A DNA stretch of 37,300 nucleotides from Polyangiaceae bacterium (GTDB lineage Bacteria > Myxococcota_A > Polyangia > Polyangiales > Polyangiaceae). Shown piece after piece: positions 32,368 to 37,300 of this stretch (position 1 is its first letter; the number at the start of each line of letters is the position of its first letter). Made by a program: the position numbers and the translations under genes. The DNA lies in assembly GCA_016933275.1 (NCBI GenBank), contig JAFGBI010000029.1, forward strand, positions 1-37,300, read 5' to 3'. The notes beneath the pieces were generated by a model. That model was not told where the DNA came from and ran no database searches. It saw only the letters and a program-made list of their open reading frames with translations.

Positions 32368-35300
32368 ATGGACCTACGCGACATGGAGGCGCTCGTTCAA
32401 CGCCTCGTCCAGAATCCCCATGACCAGGAAGCCATCGCGTACGCGCACCATGCGGGTCAGAGCGACCCGAAATGGTACGCGATGCTTTTGGAACGAGTAG
32501 GGACGGCGACCAGCGATCCGGCCTTCGCCAGCTACTGGCTGACGCAAGCCGCGGACGTCTGGACCACCACCCTCGGCGACGCACACCGGGCGGCGCGAGC
32601 GCTGATGATCGCGATCGACCGCGACCCTGCCCAGCCTGCCGCCGCCGACAAGCTGGAGGAGCTCTACCGCGAGAAGGGCGACACCAAGGCGTTGGTGGCG
32701 TTGTTGGAGCGACGCGCCAAGGCGCTCGCTCCCCTCGCGCAACACGACGGTCAGAAGCGAGCCGAGGTCGCCGCTATCCACGAGAAGGCCGGTTGTCTTT
32801 GGGCGGAGCCACCGCTGTCGCAGCCGAAGAAGGCGATCGAAAACTACCGTCGCGCGATCGAGTACGACTCGCGGAGCGCCTACAGTATCTACGCCGTCCG
32901 AGAGCTTCTCAAGGCCGGCGGGCAATGGGCAGAGGCAGTCCCCTTCTTCGGCCAAGAGCAGGCTCTCATCACCGACCCAGAGCGCAAGCTCGCCCTCTAC
33001 GTCGACGAGTGCGAGGTGCGGAAGCAGGCTGGTGACCCCATCGGTGCCGCCGACGCCCTACGAGCTGCGCGGGCGATCGAGGGGGGACGCGATCCCGGAT
33101 TGAAGCAGCAGCTCGCGAGCTTCGTGCTGGAGCGGGCGCAGAACGGTGAACGGGTCACTGCCGCTGACTCCGCCGAGGCTGCCCAACTCTTCGTCGAGCT
33201 CGCGGAGGAATACCCTGGTGAGCATGGCTTCTCATACTCCGTCTGTGCGCTGGAGCTCGAGCCCGGACACGATCGCGCCGTCCAGCTCGCCATCTTCTAT
33301 GGTCAGCAGCTAGGCCGTACCGCCGAGATCGCCCCCCGGGCGGCGGCGTACCTCCAGGCAAATCCCGGTGGGCCTCTGGCCGGGGAGGCGCGACAGGTGG
33401 CGGGCGACGCGCGCCCTGCACCCCGTGCGGGCGCGGGCGTGGCGGGGCGGCCCGCCTCGCAGCCTGCGTCGGCGGGCGGTCGGGCTGCCGCGGCACCAAG
33501 CTACGAGGAGTCGCCTTCGGTCGATGTGGACGCAGTGGCGGCGCTCCTGCAAGATGCGGAGGGACTGGCGCGCCGGGGGAAGAAGAGCGACGCTGCGAAG
33601 AAGTTCCACGAGGTGCTCGCTCTCGAGCCCACCAACGTGGATGCGATCGGCTATCTCGAGACGCACCTGAGGCAGACCCGCAAGTTTGCCGAGCTCAGGG
33701 AGATCCTCCATCGCGCGGCCCAAGACGATGCGGTCGACGAAGATCTGCGCAAGGGGTGGCTGCGGGAGCTCGCGGGCCTCTGCGAGAGCCAGCTCCGCGA
33801 CCTCGATGGGGCGGTCGGCGCGTGGCAATCGATCCTCGCGATCGATCCCACGGACGAGGCCTCGCGGGGGCAGCTGCGACGGCTGCTCGAGCGCGCCCAG
33901 CGTTGGGACGACGTCGTGAGACTCCTGGAGCAGGAGGCGGAGCAGGTCGACGACATCGAGACCCGGATCACGCAGTATAAGCAGATCGCCAAGCTGCAGG
34001 AGCAGAAGCGCAAGGACCCGGTGGGCGCGGGCGAGGCGTGGGCCAAGATCGCCGCCATCGATCCCACCGACGACACGGCGCTCGCGACGGCGGTGAAGTG
34101 GTTCGAGAAGGCGCATCGATTCGACCTGGCCGCGCAAGCGATCGGCGAGAACGTGGCCCAGGTGGAGGACGACGCGACACGTAGCGCTCTCTTCTGCAAG
34201 CTCGGCGACCTCAAGCGCGCCGCGGGGGAACCGCTCGGTGCCGGCGAGGCCTACAGCGAGTCAGCATCGCTCTCGGGCGATGTTGCGGCGTGGGAAGCGG
34301 CTGAGGAGTGCTTCGTGCAAGCCCAATCCTGGGAACAGGCCGCCAGCGCCATCGATGCACGGGCGCAGATCGTTGACCAGCCGCGCACGCAAGCCGAGTA
34401 CTACGCGGTCGAGTCGGACTACCTCGTTCGCGCCGGCGACGAGGCAGCCGCGGTGCAGAAGCTCGAGCAGGCCACGGAGCTCGATCCCGTCAACGACGAG
34501 CTCTCGGCGCGCCTAGAGCAACGGTACGAAGCCGCCGGGCGGATCGAGGATCTCGTGGCCCTGTTCCAGCGGCGCGCCGAGGCCCTGACCGATCGCGCTC
34601 TCCGCCTGAAGCTGCGCCGCCGCACGGCGGTGCTCCAGCGTGAGCAACTGGGCGACATGGACGGTGCTCGCGAGACGCTCCAGGCGATCCTGGCCGAGGA
34701 CGACGACGTGGAGGCGCTCGAGATCCTGGCCACGGACGCCGAGGAACGCAACGTTCCGGAGGATGCCGCCGAGTATCTCGGTCGACTGGTCAAGGTGCTG
34801 ACCGATCCCCAGCGTCGGGCCGAAACGGTGATGCGCGAGGCGCGGGTGATCGCGGACGGACTCGACGATCCTGCGGGCGCCGTCGAGCGTTATGAGTTCC
34901 TGTTGGCCAGCATCGACCCTCGGCATGACGACGCGCTCGCCGCGATCGCCGATTTGCACGATCGGATGGATAACCCCGCCGGCACCGCCGAGGCATTGGA
35001 GCGACGCCTGCTGGCGAACGAGGACGGGGCCAAACGCCTCGAGATCGCGCAGCGGCTCGCCGCGCTCTACGAGGACAGTATTGACGATCCCGAGGCTGCC
35101 GTTCGGACCCTGCGGCTCGTGCGCAGGCTCGATCCCGAGGACTTCGACTCGCTGGCTCGTCTCTGCTCGCTGAGCGAACGGCTGGAGGATTGGCCATCGG
35201 TGGCCGAATACACCGCGGGGCTCATCGAGGTAGAGGGTGACGAAGAGGAAGTGAGCCGGATGACGAGACGGCTCGCCGAGATCCTCCACGACAAGGTGGG

Positions 35301-37300
35301 ACGGAGCGATGACGCGCTGGCGGTGCTGATGGAGGTGGCAGACCGCGGTGATGGCGCCTGTCGCGAGGAGTACGTGAAGCTCGGCGACGCGCTCGGGTGG
35401 AAGGGCATCGTCGCGACCAAGCTCGTGGAGTGGAATCTCGAGGCAAGCCTTGGCGACGATCGAAACCTCGCGCTCCGCGGCGCTTTCGACCGCTTCCTCG
35501 AGGTCGGCCGCAACCAGGATGCCGCCGCGGTCGGGGTCGAGCTCGCGCGCGCGCGAGCCGCCGATCCCGAGCTCGCCGAGAGACTCGAGAAGATCGCCGT
35601 GGAGCTCCAGGACCTGGACGCGCTCGGGGTCGCTCACGATCTGCTGGTGACGGGCCTGAGTGGGCCTCCGCGGGCAGAGGAAATGGTCCGACAGGCGGAG
35701 GTGCTGATCCAGGCCGGGGTCGACGTCGAGACCGCGATGCAGCACGGAGAACAGGCTCTCACCAGCATTGCTCCCGATGAGGTGGAACCGCTCCTCCAAC
35801 GCCTCGCCACCCTCGCGACCACGCCCACCCAACACGTCGATCTCTACGAGCGACAGGTCACTCGCTGCAAGGCGCCAGCCGATCGGCTACGAGCCCTGGG
35901 ACGGGCGGCGCAGGTGGCCTGCGAGAAGCAGGAGCTCGACCGGTGTCGGGCCTTCCTCGACATTGCGCTCGGGGGCGGTGTGCAAGAGGAGACGCTCGAG
36001 CTGCTCGTGGGCATGGCCCGCGATTGGGACGAGGAGAACAACGTCAAGACGATGCGCGAGACCGTGATGCATGCGGTGGCCGCGGGCGGGACGGGCGCGC
36101 GGGACGGGGGTCGGACGAGGGGCTTCGTGTTGCGCGAGGCAGCCAAGCTAGCCTTGCACGAGCTCGGCAACGGCGATCTGGCGTTCCGTTGGATGGGCGA
36201 CGGGCTGGTTGCGCACGTCGACGACGTGGGACTCGATGCCCTCGAGGCATTGGCCGACGACGTGGGCGAGCCGGTGCGGATCAGGCAGGTCCTGGATCGC
36301 GCACTCGAGGAGGTGTTCGACGGACCCCTCGTTCGCAAGCTCCTCTCCCGGCGGTCCACGCTCCTCCGCGATCGCCTCGACGATCGGCGTGGGGCAGCCG
36401 ACGATCTGAAGCGGCTCCATGACCTGTCCCCTTCCGACCAGGCCGTGAGCGATCAGCTGGCTGCGCTCTACCGGGAGCTCGGTGACTGGAAGGGGATGGT
36501 GCAGTTATACGAGGACCAGATCCTTCGAGGCAAGGACCCGGCCGCTCGGGCCGAGATCGCCCGACTCGTGGCTCGTCTGTGGGAGGAAAGGCTTCAGGAT
36601 CCACGCGAGGCAGCCGATGCATGGCGGCGTGTGCTGCGAATGAAGTCAGGTGACGAGGAGGCGCAGGAGGGGCTCCAGCGCGCCAAGTCGAACATGCTCA
36701 AGAAGGCCGAGGATGGCGACGTCGCGCCGCCGCTGCCGCCGAAACCGGCTCCGAAGCCCAGCGAGCCGAAGCCGCCGCCCGCGTCGAGGGACTCGGATGG
36801 CGAGGCTGTTGAGGAGGGGGCGATTCGAACGGTCGCGCGGGACACCGACGAGAGCATCTCGACCGACAACGAGTCTGCCCCGACCTCCGACCTCCATCCT
36901 GTGGGGACCCATGCCGATACGGCCGAGGAGACGAGCGGCCCGTCCCCACTGCTGCCGGTGGCGCCGCCGGCACCGATGGTGGACTCCTCATCGGGCGGAG
37001 CCGTGCCAGTGCCACCCCCGCCGCCGCTGCGAAGCGCTGCTCCGCCGCTACCCACCGCGGCGGGAGGGGCCATGACTCCGCCCCCGTCCAGCGCGGTGCC
37101 GATCCCGCCGCCCATCCCGCCGTCACGGCCGGCAGGCGCTCCCCCGCTGCCGCCATTCGGTGCCAGTGGGGGACCCCCACCCATCCCCTCGGCTTCCGCC
37201 GCTCCGCCGCCGCCGGGATCGCGGGTCCCGCCACCCCCCCCCCCCCCCGGACCCCCGGTGGCCCCCCCCCCCCCCCCCCCCCCCGGGCCCCCCCCCCCCC
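32368..37300 (+). CDS. Giant TPR-repeat protein, 3' end missing
   Basis: The frame is open from ATG at 32368 to the right edge, giving at least 1,644 residues. Residues 1 to ~1,440 are nearly all antiparallel helices in 34-residue-like units. Repeated phrases are A-x-x-x-Y-x-x-A-I-E-Y-D, KKFHEVLALEPTNVDAIGYL, AVGAWQSILAIDPTDEAS, EAWAKIAAIDPTDDTA, KLEQATELDPVNDELSARL and VYDDxEA-type starts, which are hallmarks of TPR solenoids. A linker at ~330-385 is Ala/Gly/Pro-rich. From ~1,450 on, the protein becomes acidic and Pro-rich and then almost pure Pro/Ala. No signal peptide or enzyme domain is seen, so it is probably a cytosolic scaffold. Very long TPR proteins are frequent in Myxococcota. The true C-terminus is not in the window. 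Confidence 0.9.
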   Translation, partial: MDLRDMEALVQRLVQNPHDQEAIAYAHHAGQSDPKWYAMLLERVGTATSDPAFASYWLTQAADVWTTTLGDAHRAARALMIAIDRDPAQPAAADKLEELYREKGDTKALVALLERRAKALAPLAQHDGQKRAEVAAIHEKAGCLWAEPPLSQPKKAIENYRRAIEYDSRSAYSIYAVRELLKAGGQWAEAVPFFGQEQALITDPERKLALYVDECEVRKQAGDPIGAADALRAARAIEGGRDPGLKQQLASFVLERAQNGERVTAADSAEAAQLFVELAEEYPGEHGFSYSVCALELEPGHDRAVQLAIFYGQQLGRTAEIAPRAAAYLQANPGGPLAGEARQVAGDARPAPRAGAGVAGRPASQPASAGGRAAAAPSYEESPSVDVDAVAALLQDAEGLARRGKKSDAAKKFHEVLALEPTNVDAIGYLETHLRQTRKFAELREILHRAAQDDAVDEDLRKGWLRELAGLCESQLRDLDGAVGAWQSILAIDPTDEASRGQLRRLLERAQRWDDVVRLLEQEAEQVDDIETRITQYKQIAKLQEQKRKDPVGAGEAWAKIAAIDPTDDTALATAVKWFEKAHRFDLAAQAIGENVAQVEDDATRSALFCKLGDLKRAAGEPLGAGEAYSESASLSGDVAAWEAAEECFVQAQSWEQAASAIDARAQIVDQPRTQAEYYAVESDYLVRAGDEAAAVQKLEQATELDPVNDELSARLEQRYEAAGRIEDLVALFQRRAEALTDRALRLKLRRRTAVLQREQLGDMDGARETLQAILAEDDDVEALEILATDAEERNVPEDAAEYLGRLVKVLTDPQRRAETVMREARVIADGLDDPAGAVERYEFLLASIDPRHDDALAAIADLHDRMDNPAGTAEALERRLLANEDGAKRLEIAQRLAALYEDSIDDPEAAVRTLRLVRRLDPEDFDSLARLCSLSERLEDWPSVAEYTAGLIEVEGDEEEVSRMTRRLAEILHDKVGRSDDALAVLMEVADRGDGACREEYVKLGDALGWKGIVATKLVEWNLEASLGDDRNLALRGAFDRFLEVGRNQDAAAVGVELARARAADPELAERLEKIAVELQDLDALGVAHDLLVTGLSGPPRAEEMVRQAEVLIQAGVDVETAMQHGEQALTSIAPDEVEPLLQRLATLATTPTQHVDLYERQVTRCKAPADRLRALGRAAQVACEKQELDRCRAFLDIALGGGVQEETLELLVGMARDWDEENNVKTMRETVMHAVAAGGTGARDGGRTRGFVLREAAKLALHELGNGDLAFRWMGDGLVAHVDDVGLDALEALADDVGEPVRIRQVLDRALEEVFDGPLVRKLLSRRSTLLRDRLDDRRGAADDLKRLHDLSPSDQAVSDQLAALYRELGDWKGMVQLYEDQILRGKDPAARAEIARLVARLWEERLQDPREAADAWRRVLRMKSGDEEAQEGLQRAKSNMLKKAEDGDVAPPLPPKPAPKPSEPKPPPASRDSDGEAVEEGAIRTVARDTDESISTDNESAPTSDLHPVGTHADTAEETSGPSPLLPVAPPAPMVDSSSGGAVPVPPPPPLRSAAPPLPTAAGGAMTPPPSSAVPIPPPIPPSRPAGAPPLPPFGASGGPPPIPSASAAPPPPGSRVPPPPPPPGPPVAPPPPPPPGPPPP
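37231..37300 (+). repeat. Poly-C / poly-Pro low-complexity end
   Basis: The last 70 bases contain several C runs, the longest over 20 nt, in the Pro frame of the TPR gene. The preceding Pro region mixes CCG, CCC and CCA, whereas here nearly all codons are CCC. The change suggests either a slippage-expanded tract or unreliable assembly at a contig end. The exact bases should not be trusted. Confidence 0.8.

Overview
The window is 37.3 kb of high-GC bacterial DNA that best fits a Myxococcota (Polyangia-like) genome. This taxonomic call is an inference. It rests on Gly/Thr-rich and Cys-rich lipoproteins, a kinase-like protein ending in an AgmX/PglI-type domain, a giant TPR protein with a Pro-rich tail, and an MlaE/MCE locus of the type common in deltaproteobacterial lineages. 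Both ends are low-complexity coding repeats: an Asp/Glu/Gly repeat on the left and poly-Pro with long C runs on the right. The window therefore looks like a whole contig that broke at repeats, and both terminal genes are partial. No rRNA, tRNA, CRISPR array or intact insertion sequence was seen.

Left third (1-13.4 kb): a partial acidic-repeat membrane protein with a possible tiny coupled ORF, a lipoprotein, folD (one-carbon metabolism) converging on and overlapping coaE (CoA synthesis), a PQQ-type beta-propeller lipoprotein, a noncoding stretch with a 7-bp tandem repeat and copy 1 of a long palindromic element, and a YprB-type DEDD exonuclease. A minus-strand run follows: leuS, then an ABC exporter starting 1 nt after the leuS stop, then a GH12-fold lipoprotein whose catalytic nucleophile position is Tyr. 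A DUF72 protein diverges from leuS.

Middle (13.4-22 kb): a Cys-rich lipoprotein; lnt preceded by a small lipoprotein that overlaps its start codon; a receiver-histidine kinase overlapping a cysteine desulfurase, whose stop codon lies inside copy 2 of the palindromic element; and a minus-strand series of rlmB, pyrF and a membrane coiled-coil protein.

Right part (22.5-37.3 kb) is the most interesting. It is an MCE lipid-transport locus with one MlaD, two MlaE permeases in tandem and two MlaF ATPases. The two ATPases are degenerate in complementary motifs, which predicts one consensus and one degenerate ATP site if they pair. A duplicated Cys-rich protein sits inside the locus. The second ATPase is translationally coupled to a SctJ/YscJ-like type III secretion inner-ring lipoprotein, although no other secretion gene is present. 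Upstream in the same run are a pseudokinase-GYF-TM-AgmX protein, a thioredoxin-like membrane protein and a small outer-membrane-like protein. A giant TPR protein of more than 1,640 residues runs off the right end.
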